This document shows, in pieces, positions 14,923-24,726 of a stretch of DNA of 54,806 nucleotides (the stretch's first letter is position 1; each line of letters starts with the position of its first letter). The position numbers were made by a program, and so were the translations under genes. The notes below the pieces were generated by a model. It did no database searches. It was not told the origin of the DNA and saw only the letters and a program-made list of their open reading frames with translations. The DNA is from Desulfobacteraceae bacterium (GTDB lineage Bacteria > Desulfobacterota > Desulfobacteria > Desulfobacterales > JAABSP01), in contig JAABSP010000035.1 of assembly GCA_011390345.1 (NCBI GenBank), forward strand, positions 1-54,806, in the 5' to 3' direction.

Positions 14923-16773
14923 ATGCATACCCTGCGCCTCACCCAGCACATCATCGGCGAAAACCGGTACAAGGTCGAAATCTCCTTGAAAGGGGGCACG
15001 TTCCGCCAGTCGGCCGTCTCCGAATTTGAATTTTTCCTCAGCCTGCAGGATCAGGAGAGCATCCGCTGGTATCTGGAGGATTACCCGCTCTATAGGCATG
15101 ATCCGGCCCCAACCATTGCGGCGCGTGTGGAAAAACGCATGGCGGAGATCGGGAAGGAGTTGTTTGAAAAGGTTTTCGAGTCCGGCAAAGACGGCACGAA
15201 ATTATGGGCAAGGTTCGAGGATCATTTATCAAATGCCCGAATCGAGGTCCAGACAGAGGTTCGGGAAGCCACGGCGATCCCATGGGAGTTGATTCGGGAC
15301 ACCGGTACGGATACCTGCCTTGCCCTTCATGCGGCCGCATTTGTTCATTCCAATTATCAGCCGGCCCGGCAATTTAAACCGGTGGAGAACGGCGAAGGCC
15401 CCATCCGCATTCTGCTGGCCATCTGCCGTCCGGGCGGTCGGAATGACGTGCCGTTCCGATCGGTGGCGTCGCAGTTGATCAAGGGGTTGGCCGATGCGGA
15501 CCGGGATCTGTTTCAACTCGATGTGCTGCGGCCGGCCACCTATGAGGCATTGGGCAAAACCCTGCGCAGGGCAAGGGAAGCGGGCAATCCCTACCACGTC
15601 GTCCATTTCGACGGTCACGGCGCGTTCGTGGAAATGGATGAAGTGATCGCGGCCATGAAGCAGAAGGACGAGGAGCGGGAAAAGGCCGTGCGGCGGCTGT
15701 TGGAGGAGATCGGCATCGCCAACGCCCATCGGTTCGATGCGGCGGCTACAGTGTACCCTAAAGGGCAGCGGGCCGGTAAACACGGCTATCTTTGCTTTGA
15801 AAATCCCGATCATCCGGAAAACCTGCGGTTCGTGGACGGCGAGGACATCGGCAACCTGCTGGCAGAAATGGGCGTGCGGGTGCTGGTGCTCAACGCCTGC
15901 CGGTCGGCCCATGCCGAGGCGCCGGAGAAGCCGGAGGAAAACTCCGACGCCGCCGGAACCGATCCTCATGCCCAGACCCGGGCCTTCGGCTCCCTGGCCC
16001 AGGAGGTCGTCAATGCGGGCACGGCCGGGGTGGTGGCCATGCGGTATAATGTGTATGTGGTCACGGCGGCCCAGTTCGTGGCCGATCTGTACGGGTCGCT
16101 GATCGCCAGCAACCCGCTGGGAAAGGCTGTGACCCTGGGCCGCAAGGCTCTGTCCGACAAGCCGATCCGGGAGATCACCGGCGACGCCCTGGCGCTTCAG
16201 GACTGGTGCGTGCCGGTGGTGTACGAGGCCGGACCCATCGCCCTGTTTCCCGAACAAACTGCGGAAAAGTCCCTCAAGATCACCCTGTCCGACAGCCGGG
16301 CAACGCCGTCCCGGGGCCATCTGGACCCCGACCTGCCGCCCACGCCCGACGCCGGGTTCTGGGGACGGGACGAAACCCTGCTGGCCCTAGACCGGGCCTT
16401 CGACGACCACGGCGTCGTGCTGCTCCACGCCTACGCCGGGTCCGGCAAGACGGCGGCCGTGGCCGAGTTCGCCCGGTGGTACACGCTCACCGGCGGGGTG
16501 CAGGGGCCGGTGCTGTTTAACGCCTTCGAGCAGTACAAGCCCCTGGCCCGGGTGCTGGAAAAATTCGGGCAGGTTTTCGGCCCCATGTTGGAACAACAGG
16601 CCGGGATCAACTGGCTGGCCAAATCCGACGACGACCGGCGGGAGATCGCCCTGCAGCTGATGGGGCAGGTTCCGATGCTTTGGATCTGGGACAACGTGGA
16701 ACCGGTGGCCGGGTTCCCCACGGGCGCGGCGTCGGCCTGGCGCGCGGACGAGCAGAAGGAGCTGGCCGAGTAA
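14923..16773 (+). CDS. CHAT-protease / STAND-ATPase protein, truncated at the 3' end
   Basis: 616 residues remain. An N-terminal ~120-residue region of unknown type precedes a caspase-like CHAT domain (about 130-440). The CHAT domain has the catalytic histidine in VVHFDGHGAF (near 230) and the catalytic cysteine in VLVLNACRSAHA (near 327), plus GVVAMRYNVYV. An NB-ARC/STAND ATPase follows, with FWGRDETL, Walker A AYAGSGKTAAVAEFA (near 508) and Walker B MLWIWDNVEPV (near 588). The frame ends ELAE-stop exactly where an IS4-type transposase remnant begins. The rest of the ATPase and the expected repeat sensor (TPR or WD) are gone. Intact relatives are thought to sense a trigger, oligomerise and activate proteolysis in defence or cell death. 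AAGGAGG supports the start at 14923. Confidence 0.85.
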   Translation: MHTLRLTQHIIGENRYKVEISLKGGTFRQSAVSEFEFFLSLQDQESIRWYLEDYPLYRHDPAPTIAARVEKRMAEIGKELFEKVFESGKDGTKLWARFEDHLSNARIEVQTEVREATAIPWELIRDTGTDTCLALHAAAFVHSNYQPARQFKPVENGEGPIRILLAICRPGGRNDVPFRSVASQLIKGLADADRDLFQLDVLRPATYEALGKTLRRAREAGNPYHVVHFDGHGAFVEMDEVIAAMKQKDEEREKAVRRLLEEIGIANAHRFDAAATVYPKGQRAGKHGYLCFENPDHPENLRFVDGEDIGNLLAEMGVRVLVLNACRSAHAEAPEKPEENSDAAGTDPHAQTRAFGSLAQEVVNAGTAGVVAMRYNVYVVTAAQFVADLYGSLIASNPLGKAVTLGRKALSDKPIREITGDALALQDWCVPVVYEAGPIALFPEQTAEKSLKITLSDSRATPSRGHLDPDLPPTPDAGFWGRDETLLALDRAFDDHGVVLLHAYAGSGKTAAVAEFARWYTLTGGVQGPVLFNAFEQYKPLARVLEKFGQVFGPMLEQQAGINWLAKSDDDRREIALQLMGQVPMLWIWDNVEPVAGFPTGAASAWRADEQKELAE

Positions 16774-17580
16774 AAAGCTTTACCTGTCTCAGTCAGTTTT
16801 ATTGCATGGCATTTGCACAGCTCACATACCGGGAGAGTCTGCGGGATATTGAGGCATGCCTTCGGGCCCAAAAAAACAAACTCTACCACATGGGTATCCG
16901 TACCAAGATGTCACGAAGCACTCTCGCCGATGCTAACGAGCGGCGGGATTGGCGCATCTATTCTGATTTGGCCCAATCGCTTATCAGCACTGCCCGTAAT
17001 CTCTACGCAAATGAAGATTTCGGAGCAGTTCTCGATAATACCGCTTATGCTTTCGATGCATCGACCATTGACCTGAGCCTGTCCGTCTTTCCATGGGCAC
17101 ATTTTCGCAAAAGCAAGGCGGCAATCAAGCTCCATACCCTACATTATCCCGAAAAGCTGAGGCATGTAAAATACCATGATTCCTGCACAAAAAGAACTTT
17201 TGTTTTTCTGACGAACAATTTTACGTTGCCTGCCCTGACAATAGCTGATCTGCACCGGTGTCGGTGGCAGGTAGAATTGTTCTTCAAGTGGATCAAGCAG
17301 CACCTCCGCATCAAGGCGTTTTATGGGACATCTGAAAATGCTGTAAAGAGCCAGATCTGGATCGCTATCTCAGTCTACGTTTTGGTCGCCATAATCAAGA
17401 AAAAGCTCAAAATAGATGATAGGGTCTACACAATTCTACAAATCCTAAGTATTACAGTTTTTGAAAAAACGTCGCTAAATCAGCTATTTAAAAACTTCAA
17501 TTACAAAAGTCAAAACTTTAACAAAGATAAGCAACTGAATTTATTTGGCTAATTTTCCGGACACCAGTGGGCTTAAACCT
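16770..17580 (+). mobile_element. Decayed IS4-family insertion sequence (transposase remnant, right end retained)
   Basis: A frame ending at 17552 reads as an IS4-type transposase from FYCMAFAQLTYRESLRDIE through RSTLADANERRDWRIYSDLA and FFKWIKQHLRIKAFYGTSEN to DKQLNLFG. The usual first ~30 residues are missing. About 120 residues are absent between AAIKLHTL and HYPEKLRHVKY, the segment that normally holds the catalytic aspartate (DRGY). The product cannot be functional. After the stop, CCGGACACCAGTG near 17562-17575 resembles the terminal inverted repeat of this group; the left end is not found. The remnant fuses directly to the CHAT gene at 16770, so a deletion removed both the 3' part of that gene and the IS left end. 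Confidence 0.85.
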
Positions 17581-17750
17581 TGAATTACTCCTCAGAAAGT
17601 TGAGTAATGAATATACGCAATGCTTTCTTATTTGCTGAAAATGCAGCATGATCTTCCATATCAAAGCTTATAGACCTATGCGGCAATTTGTTAACTGGAA
17701 AATGAAGGATGCCAATTTTAGTGCCTCGGTTCGTAGAGGTTATCCATGTC

Positions 17751-20700
17751 CTAATCCACCGCCGACTTAAATTCCTCAAAGTGCTTCTCAAGGTCTTCCG
17801 TCAGCAGCACCGCGAGGTTTATATCGTTGTTTTTACCAGCTATTTCAATTTGATATGCTATGTCACGGAGTCTTCCAGCCGAGATATTCGCACTCATCCC
17901 CTTGATGGAATGACCATATAGACATATCTTTCCGGCGTCGTTTTGATCGAGGGCCGTTTTTAATTTTTCCATTTCTCCGGAGAATTGTATCGGGAACTGC
18001 ATGAGAAAGAAATTGCAGAAATTTTCATCACCGAACCGGTTATAAAACTCTTCCCTGTCAAAAATATCAACATTAGATGATTTCTGTTGAATTGCCCAGG
18101 CGCTTGAGTCTGATGGGTTCTCGATGATAGCCATAGCCGCTGGCTCGTCCCTGATTATTTCTTCAATCACCGATATCAATTCTCTTCGGTCAAATGGTTT
18201 TGAAAGATAAGCGTTCATTCCGGCCTCAAAGCATTTTTCACGATCTTCTTTTGTCACATTGGCGGTGACGGCCGCAATGAAAACATCCGGGTTCAAAGCC
18301 CCCGCCCCGGGATCCCGGATCGTGTGCGCGGCCTCGATGCCGTCCATTCCCGGCATCTGAACATCCATCAGAATCAGATGGTATGGCCTGCACTTGACGG
18401 CCTCAACGGCCTCGATTCCACTGGAAACCACATCCGCGCTGATTCCCATATTCTTTAACATGATGAGCAACATTTTCTGATTGAACTCGTTATCCTCGGC
18501 CAGCAGCACGCGAAACCCGGCAAGCTCGGATCTTGAGACCATCATTTTTTCATCACAAACAGGTTCCGGGATTTTTTCCCCTTTCTCAAACCGCGCGGTG
18601 AATCGGAATGTCGAGCCCTTTCCGGGTTGACTTTCAACAGAAATCCGTCCGCCCATCAACTCCACCAAGTATTTTGAGATGGTCAACCCAAGCCCCGTGC
18701 CGCCGTATTTTCTCGTGGTGGAGGAATCCGCCTGGGAAAACGGTTGAAACAGGCGTTTCAGCCGGTCCTCGGGAATGCCGATGCCCGTGTCGCTTATGCT
18801 GAAATCAAGGGCAATGGTCGAATTATCCGCGGCAAATTCAGCCGGGCCGGTTTCGACCGATACGCTCAATTCCCCCTTTTCCGTAAATTTGACGGCATTA
18901 TTCACCAGATTGAGGATGATCTGACGCAGGCGGTTTGCGTCTCCTTTCAGGAATCGGGGCACATCAGGCGAAAAACAGGTTCTCAGGACAAGTCCTTTTT
19001 CGTCGGCCTTTATTCTGAGTATATTTGTTATTTTTTCAATAAGTTTTTTCAGATCAAAATCTATGCGTTCCAGTTCAATTTTTCCGGCCTCGATTTTAGA
19101 AAAGTCAAGGATATCCTCAATCAGCGACAGCAGTATTTCAGAGGAATGGAAAATCATGCCCGCGTATTCCCCCTGCTCGGCGGGCATCTTCGTTTCCAGG
19201 AGCAGGCGGCTCATGCCGGTAATCACGTTCATGGGGGTTCGGATCTCATGGCTCATATTGGCGAGAAATTCAGACTTGGCGCGTGTGGCTGCCTCGGCCG
19301 CCTCCTTTGCCATTATCAATTCTTCCTCCGCTCTTTTACGATCCGCAATATTCCATACGGAATCCATCAGCAGAATCAATTGACGAGCATCCGAATCGTC
19401 ATAATCGGAAGGTCTGTTTGCAACTCCGGCAACGGCCACGATTTTCTCCTCGATGATTACCGGAACCGTAAGGTATTTATAGAGAACCGCGTGTCCTTCG
19501 GGATAGCCTTTTTTCAAAGGATTCGAAGACTGAAAATCATTGATGATAATGGGCTTCCGCTGCCTTACGGCCTCGCCCCACAGGCCGGTTTTATCGAGAT
19601 GATAACGGGTCTGAGGATTTTCAATCGAACAATCCGCCATGACCTCTTTCGACCAGGTATTCAGGATGAATTCTCTTCTGTCTTCATTGTAATAGTAGAT
19701 GTATCCGATTTTGCTGTCCGTCAGCCGGATGGCCTCATCAAGGGCATAATTCAACAGATCTTTTGTGCTGTCCGCCCGGTACTGGGAGATCCTCAGAAGA
19801 CTTTCTAGCCGGGCTTCATTCCGGCGATGGTATTCTTCGGCGCGCTTTCGGTCGGTGATATCCTGAACATGGGAAATAAAGTACAGAGGATTGCCTTCGG
19901 TATCCCGAACCAGTGAACTGGTAACCTGCCCCCAGACGATTTTACCGGTTTTATGAAGGTAGAGTTTTTCAAATGTCCCTTTAGACTCAACGCCTGACAC
20001 GGCTTTTTCGATAAATTTCGAAGACACTGTCCGATAATCGGGATGTGAGATGTCGTTGACCGTCATTTGCTCCATCTCGGCCCCTGTGTATCCGAAGATG
20101 GCTGACATCATGGGATTGACCTCTATGAAGCGTCCGTCCGGGGCAATCAGGCACATTCCGACGCTGGCGTTCTCAAATGCCAGGCGGAATTTTTCCCGGC
20201 TTTCCTCCAGAGAGGTTTCCGTCTGTCTGCGGTATTGTATTTCTCTTGCCAGCCGCCGGTTCCAGTAGAGCGTAAGGCTGAAAATCAGCAGCAGAACCCC
20301 GCTGACGCCCCCGGCCCATTTCCGGATCAGAGCCCAGTCCGGCCCCTGTTCAATTTGCAGGGGAATCCACTTGTCAAAAGTGGCATTTCTGTCCTCCTGG
20401 GTAATCGCGGCGATGCCTTTGTTCATGATGCCGACCAGTTCGGGCCAGTCTTTGCGGATAGCGTACATCAGGGGTTCCGCCGGATATTCGGTCAGCAGAT
20501 CGATCCTGAGATAGGGAATGACCTCCTGTCTCATGAAATATGCGGTGCTTGCCGGGGTATTGATGAAGGCATCGGCTTTTCCGGCAGCCACCGATTTTAT
20601 CCCCTCCGGAGGCGATGACACCATATGCCATTCAATCTCAGGATAGTCTTTCAGCATCCGGTTATAAATCCGCATCCCTCTTACCACAGCAATCGTATGC

Positions 20701-21158
20701 CCTTTCAGTCGGCTGAGATACCCTAAAAACTGCGTATCGCTCCGGCTCACAATCACCCATCCTGTTTTTACAAACGGGTCGGTGAAAAGAGCCTCCTTCC
20801 GTCGCTCCGGAATCTCAAATGTGTAAAGCACGTCGATTTCACGGGTTTTCAATTTTTCATCGGCCTGGTCATTCGGAATATTTACGAATTCAAAGATGAT
20901 GCCGGTGCGCCGGGAGATAAGTTCCGCGTATTCCCGCAGTATCCCCTGAAACCGGCCGTCCTTCCAGAACAGATCCGGCGGGAATCCGTCCGGGGCATGG
21001 ATGCGGACCGTGGGATGCGCCTTCAGCCACGCCTGTTCTTTGGGCGTCAGCCGGACGGTTTCCGTATCCCGAAGCGCGACTTCGGGTTGTTGTTCCTGAG
21101 CAACGGCCATTGGCGCGGCACATAGGATGATAAACATCATGAATATTTTTTTGACCAT
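17751..21158 (-). CDS. EvgS-like hybrid sensor kinase: periplasmic SBP domain, PAS, GAF, kinase, receiver, Hpt
   Basis: About 1135 residues. A signal peptide (MVKKIFMMFIILCAAPMAVA) leads a periplasmic solute-binding domain (about 35-250, VRIHAPDGFPPDLFWKDG onward). A transmembrane helix (GVLLLIFSLTLYW, near 275), a PAS domain, a GAF domain (about 450-600) and the kinase with phospho-histidine in EFLANMSHEIRTPMN follow. The ATPase motifs are DTGIGIPEDRL and KYGGTGLGLTISKYL. The receiver has its phospho-aspartate in LILMDVQMPGMDG, and the C-terminal Hpt domain has GHSIKGMSANI. A full phosphorelay is encoded in one protein, ending without an output domain, so a separate regulator must receive the phosphate. 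GGAGGG precedes the ATG at 21158. An upstream in-frame start at 21233 was rejected. The betaine-transporter genes follow upstream on the same strand. Confidence 0.92.
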   Translation of the reverse strand: MVKKIFMMFIILCAAPMAVAQEQQPEVALRDTETVRLTPKEQAWLKAHPTVRIHAPDGFPPDLFWKDGRFQGILREYAELISRRTGIIFEFVNIPNDQADEKLKTREIDVLYTFEIPERRKEALFTDPFVKTGWVIVSRSDTQFLGYLSRLKGHTIAVVRGMRIYNRMLKDYPEIEWHMVSSPPEGIKSVAAGKADAFINTPASTAYFMRQEVIPYLRIDLLTEYPAEPLMYAIRKDWPELVGIMNKGIAAITQEDRNATFDKWIPLQIEQGPDWALIRKWAGGVSGVLLLIFSLTLYWNRRLAREIQYRRQTETSLEESREKFRLAFENASVGMCLIAPDGRFIEVNPMMSAIFGYTGAEMEQMTVNDISHPDYRTVSSKFIEKAVSGVESKGTFEKLYLHKTGKIVWGQVTSSLVRDTEGNPLYFISHVQDITDRKRAEEYHRRNEARLESLLRISQYRADSTKDLLNYALDEAIRLTDSKIGYIYYYNEDRREFILNTWSKEVMADCSIENPQTRYHLDKTGLWGEAVRQRKPIIINDFQSSNPLKKGYPEGHAVLYKYLTVPVIIEEKIVAVAGVANRPSDYDDSDARQLILLMDSVWNIADRKRAEEELIMAKEAAEAATRAKSEFLANMSHEIRTPMNVITGMSRLLLETKMPAEQGEYAGMIFHSSEILLSLIEDILDFSKIEAGKIELERIDFDLKKLIEKITNILRIKADEKGLVLRTCFSPDVPRFLKGDANRLRQIILNLVNNAVKFTEKGELSVSVETGPAEFAADNSTIALDFSISDTGIGIPEDRLKRLFQPFSQADSSTTRKYGGTGLGLTISKYLVELMGGRISVESQPGKGSTFRFTARFEKGEKIPEPVCDEKMMVSRSELAGFRVLLAEDNEFNQKMLLIMLKNMGISADVVSSGIEAVEAVKCRPYHLILMDVQMPGMDGIEAAHTIRDPGAGALNPDVFIAAVTANVTKEDREKCFEAGMNAYLSKPFDRRELISVIEEIIRDEPAAMAIIENPSDSSAWAIQQKSSNVDIFDREEFYNRFGDENFCNFFLMQFPIQFSGEMEKLKTALDQNDAGKICLYGHSIKGMSANISAGRLRDIAYQIEIAGKNNDINLAVLLTEDLEKHFEEFKSAVD

Positions 21159-21339
21159 CAACCCTCCGACAAGCGAGACATCTGCAAACCATTCTTGACC
21201 GGTTGCTGTTTTTTCATGATATTCAGTTATCACGTTCCAACCCCTATTTCAAGTAAGCTGGTCCGCGGCAGAAAAAAAAGAAAGCTGTGCAAAAGAGCGG
21301 ATAGGGAAGGGGGGATATCTTTCAAAATGTTGAAAAGCA

Positions 21340-21373
21340 GCGGGGGAAAACAGCCCAAGCCGCTCTCCCCCGC
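21340..21373 (-). terminator. Hairpin downstream of the betaine-binding protein gene
   Basis: On the minus strand GCGGGGGA pairs with TCCCCCGC around an 18-nt middle, followed by TGCTTTT. It lies 43 bp past the stop of the solute-binding gene (21416) and probably ends the proVWX-type transcript, though the U tract is interrupted. Confidence 0.6.
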
Positions 21374-21415
21374 AAATCATGAAAACAAATGTTTAACCGG
21401 TGATGTAAGCCCTGC

Positions 21416-22270
21416 CTACTTCTTCAGCCAGGAATCGACCGTCTCTTTGTTCTCTTCGATCCAGCGCTTTGCATTGTCATAGGGCTCGCCGCCTTCGTCA
21501 TTCCATACCATCACCTGCTGCATGTCTTCCGCGGTCCACTTGAAGTTGTCCAGGAAGTTGTAAACTTCCGGCATATCCTCTTTGAGACCCTTGCGGACGA
21601 TGGTGGAGATGTACTCGGTGCCGCCGTAGATCTCCTTGGGATCGTCGAGATACTTAAGATCCCATTTCGCGAACTTCCAGTGGGGGGTCCAGCCCGTCAC
21701 CACTACCCACTTCTTGGATCCGATCCGATCCTTTAAGACTGCGGTCATGGTGGCACCACTACCCTCCATGAGCTTGATCTTGTCCATACCATACTCCTCC
21801 ATCGCCTTTTCGGTGGTGGACATGATGCCCGCGCCCGGGTCGATGCCGATGATCTTTCCGTCGAACTTCTCGGCATGCTTGTTCAGATCGTCGATCGAAT
21901 CGATGGTGACATATTCCGGAACCACAAGTCCGATGCGGGTCCCTTCCAGGTTGTGCCCCAGATCGACCACATCCGCTTTCACCTTTTCCAGATAGTGGCC
22001 GTGGGTGGTGGGCAGCCATGCCGCAACCAGTCCGTCCACGTCGCCGGAGGAAACCGCCTGCCACATCGCAGCCGCGCTCACCGGGGTGATCTCCACATCA
22101 TAGCCCATCCGCTCCTGAAGAACGGCTCTGACCACATTGGTGCTGGCGACTTCAGATGACCATTCCACATAGGCCAGCTCCACCTCTTTCTTGTCCGCGC
22201 AGATGCCTGCTGCAACATTCGTCAGCAAAAATAGTGCGACCAGTAATCCAATTCCAAATGCTTTTCTCAT
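21416..22270 (-). CDS. proX: Glycine betaine/proline ABC transporter substrate-binding protein
   Basis: A 284-residue periplasmic protein of the OpuAC/ProX family. Signal peptide MRKAFGIGLLVALFLLTNVAAGICA, then ELAYVEWSSEVASTNVVRAV. Segments such as AMWQAVSSGDVDGLVAAWLP and TGWTPHWKFAKWDLKYLDD supply the tryptophans typical of the aromatic cage for quaternary ammonium groups. An AGGAGAG ribosome site supports the ATG at 22270. It follows the permease gene by 53 bp in an ATPase-permease-binding-protein order. Expected function is uptake of compatible solutes for osmoprotection, or of betaine as a substrate. Confidence 0.93.
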   Translation of the reverse strand: MRKAFGIGLLVALFLLTNVAAGICADKKEVELAYVEWSSEVASTNVVRAVLQERMGYDVEITPVSAAAMWQAVSSGDVDGLVAAWLPTTHGHYLEKVKADVVDLGHNLEGTRIGLVVPEYVTIDSIDDLNKHAEKFDGKIIGIDPGAGIMSTTEKAMEEYGMDKIKLMEGSGATMTAVLKDRIGSKKWVVVTGWTPHWKFAKWDLKYLDDPKEIYGGTEYISTIVRKGLKEDMPEVYNFLDNFKWTAEDMQQVMVWNDEGGEPYDNAKRWIEENKETVDSWLKK

Positions 22271-22323
22271 GTTTCTCTCCTCTCGTACAATAAAGGTTGA
22301 TAATAGGAAAATACTCCAAACAA

Positions 22324-23166
22324 TCAAACGGCGGGTTTCGACTTTCCGCCCACTCGCTGCATGATTCGGTCCAGAATGATGGCTACGATCACGATGCCGA
22401 TGCCGGCCTCGAATCCCCTTCCGGGCTGCAGCCGCTGGATCGCCTTCCAGACCTCGCCGCCAAGACCCTTTGCGCCGATCATGGCTGCGATGACCACCAT
22501 TGACAGTGCCAGCATGATGGTCTGGTTGATCCCCGCCATGATGGTGGGGGTTGCAATGGGAAGCTGGAGCTTGAACAGCTTCTGGGCCTTACTGCTGCCG
22601 AACGCGTCCGCGGCCTCCACCAGCTCACTCGGAACCTGTTTGATCCCCAGGCAGGTGAGCCGGATGGCCGGGGGCATGGAGAAGATCACCGTGGAGAAGA
22701 TGGCCGCAACGGGCCCCAGCCCGAAAAAGGGGATGGCCGGGATCAGATAGACGAATGCCGGCATGGTCTGCATGAAATCGAGGATCGGCATGATGATCCT
22801 GTAGGAAATGGTGCTGATGGATGCAAGAATCCCCAGCGGCACACCGATAATGATGGCAAAAAGGGTGGAGATGAGCACCAGTGCAAGGGTGCTCACGGTC
22901 GGGTCCCAGAGACCCATGTTCCAGATCAGCAGAAGCCCCAGCAGGGTAAATACCCCCAGTCCGTAGCTTTTGGTCAGGTAATAGGCCAGAGCGGTGATCA
23001 GAAGAATCAGGACGATGGGATGGGAAAAGGTCATAACACTGACCAGAATCTCGATGCCGTTCTCGGTCACCTCTGCGAATGCCTTGGTGATGAATGCGAA
23101 GTTATCGACAAAGAAGTCGATGGTCGCCTCGATGGAATCACCGATGGGTATGCGAAAGTCTGCCAT
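22324..23166 (-). CDS. proW: Glycine betaine/proline ABC transporter permease
   Basis: A 280-residue inner-membrane permease with about six or seven helices. The cytoplasmic EAA loop, the ATPase contact, is ELVEAADAFGSSKAQKLFKL, followed by QLPIATPTIMAGINQT. The first ~40 residues (DFRIPIGDSIEATIDFFVDN) match the amphipathic start of ProW/OpuAB proteins. The ATG overlaps the stop of the ATPase gene by one base. The C-terminus (RVGGKSKPAV) is short and basic. Confidence 0.93.
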   Translation of the reverse strand: MADFRIPIGDSIEATIDFFVDNFAFITKAFAEVTENGIEILVSVMTFSHPIVLILLITALAYYLTKSYGLGVFTLLGLLLIWNMGLWDPTVSTLALVLISTLFAIIIGVPLGILASISTISYRIIMPILDFMQTMPAFVYLIPAIPFFGLGPVAAIFSTVIFSMPPAIRLTCLGIKQVPSELVEAADAFGSSKAQKLFKLQLPIATPTIMAGINQTIMLALSMVVIAAMIGAKGLGGEVWKAIQRLQPGRGFEAGIGIVIVAIILDRIMQRVGGKSKPAV

Positions 23167-24371
23167 TAGATCAGCTCCTTTTCTTTTAGACGTTTCTCGG
23201 AAAGCTTGGCCAGAAGCGAGCCCTTGATGATCACCCCTTTCAGCCGATCATTTTCATCCACCACGGCCAGGGGAAAGCTCGTCTCCGCCAGCAGCGGAAA
23301 GAGATCATTTGCCGAGGTGTCGGGACTGACCCTGTGGAAGTTTTGAATCATGATCTTCTCCAGAGATCTTTCCCCTCTTTCCGCAGCTTCGGCCGCATCG
23401 GTGGCTGTAACTATTCCGAAAAGCTTCTTCTCTTTCCGGACGAAGATGGAGGAGATTCCTGCATGTTCCATCTTCCGGAGCGCGGCTCTGGGGCCGTCGG
23501 TCTCGGAGTGGGCCTGGGCCACCGGTTTGATCATGACCGATTCCGCGGTCAGGACCTTGCTCATGTCCACCTCTTCCACGAATTTGGCCACATAATCGTT
23601 GGCCGGTGCGGTCAGGATCTCCTCGGCCGTCCCCTCCTGGACGATGAAGCCGTCCTTCATCAGAACGATCCGGTCCCCCAGCTTCAGGGCCTCATCCAGG
23701 TCATGGCTGATGAAGACGATGGTCTTCTGAACTTTATCCTGCAAAGAGAGCAGCTCGTCCTGCATATCCCGGCGGATCAGCGGGTCCAGCGCGCTGAATG
23801 CCTCGTCCATCAGCATGATGTCGGCATCGAGGGCCAGGGCCCGGGCAAGGCCAACTCTCTGCTGCATGCCGCCGGAGAGCTGCGACGGATAGGAGTCCTC
23901 CCACCCTTTGAGGCCCACCTGCTCCAGGGACTGCATGGCCTTCTCCTTCCGTTCCTCCGGATCCATCCCCTGGATCTCCAGGCCGTATTCCGCATTCTGA
24001 ACCACGGTCCGGTGGGGAAAGAGGGCAAAGTTTTGAAAGACCATGCCGAAATGCTTCTGCCGGAACTTCCGAAGCCCCTCCTCGTCCAGGGTGACCACAT
24101 CGGTGCCGTCGACGATCACCTGACCGGCTGTGGGATCGATCAGCCGGTTGATACAGCGCACCAGGGTCGATTTTCCGCTTCCGGAGAGGCCCATCACCAC
24201 CAGAATCTCCCCCTCTTTGACGTAGAAGCTGGCATTCGCCACACCGACCCCGAGCTTTGTCTCCAGCATTATATCATCTTTGCTCCTGCCCTCCTCGATC
24301 ATCTTGATCCCCCTTTCGGGCTGATGGCCGAAGATTTTGTACAGATTCTTCACCTCGATCTTGTGGTTCAT
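23166..24371 (-). CDS. proV: Glycine betaine/proline ABC transporter ATP-binding protein with CBS domains
   Basis: A 401-residue ATPase of the ProV/OpuAA type. Walker A is MGLSGSGKSTLVRC near residue 60, the signature is LSGGMQQRVGLARALALD near 165, Walker B is ADIMLMDEAFSALDPL and the switch histidine is in VFISHDLDEALK. The C-terminal third (about 280-395) is a CBS pair (ISSIFVRKEKKLFGIVTATD and PLAVVDENDRLKGVIIKGSL), which senses ionic strength in OpuA. It is the first gene of the transporter operon. No clear promoter could be picked out in the AT-rich region before it. Confidence 0.94.
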   Translation of the reverse strand: MNHKIEVKNLYKIFGHQPERGIKMIEEGRSKDDIMLETKLGVGVANASFYVKEGEILVVMGLSGSGKSTLVRCINRLIDPTAGQVIVDGTDVVTLDEEGLRKFRQKHFGMVFQNFALFPHRTVVQNAEYGLEIQGMDPEERKEKAMQSLEQVGLKGWEDSYPSQLSGGMQQRVGLARALALDADIMLMDEAFSALDPLIRRDMQDELLSLQDKVQKTIVFISHDLDEALKLGDRIVLMKDGFIVQEGTAEEILTAPANDYVAKFVEEVDMSKVLTAESVMIKPVAQAHSETDGPRAALRKMEHAGISSIFVRKEKKLFGIVTATDAAEAAERGERSLEKIMIQNFHRVSPDTSANDLFPLLAETSFPLAVVDENDRLKGVIIKGSLLAKLSEKRLKEKELI

Positions 24372-24726
24372 GGGTTCCTCTCTTCTGTTGCCGGTGTCTG
24401 ATGTACCATCTGATAAAATCGAATGCTATTCAATTCAACTCAAATCATGTCTCCCTTTATTAGGAAGGAGATAAATCGTTTTCGAGGAATGTCCGGGGCA
24501 GATGGTTTCGCATCCGTCTCTTTTTTCCGCAGGCATGACTTCCCGTTTTTACTGGCCAATAAAGATAAATGCATGAATATATTAAGTTAATTAGATCATC
24601 GAAAAGAGAGTATATCCCTTGATGAGAAGGTGTCCTCTCAAAGATAACTGGTAAATATTACATTGAAGACAATGATTAGTCAAGGGTGAACAGAATTTAG
24701 ATATTGGATGGCTCTTTGATAAGGGA
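24372..24726. other. AT-rich intergenic region before proV
   Basis: About 355 bp between proV and the Gate-domain gene, both on the minus strand. The stretch is clearly richer in A and T than its surroundings. I found no convincing ORF, RNA element or intrinsic terminator. Weak promoter-like hexamers for proV (TTGAGT near 24440 with GATTTT 17 bp on) are too poor to call. Confidence 0.5.

Noticed and set aside
15229-16320. 363-codon antisense frame in the CHAT gene
   Set aside because: A reverse shadow; the plus strand carries the His-Cys pair and a P-loop.
16680-16769. 5' extension of the transposase frame into the CHAT gene
   Set aside because: The sequence there is the CHAT-ATPase in a different frame; the transposase homology starts only at 16770.
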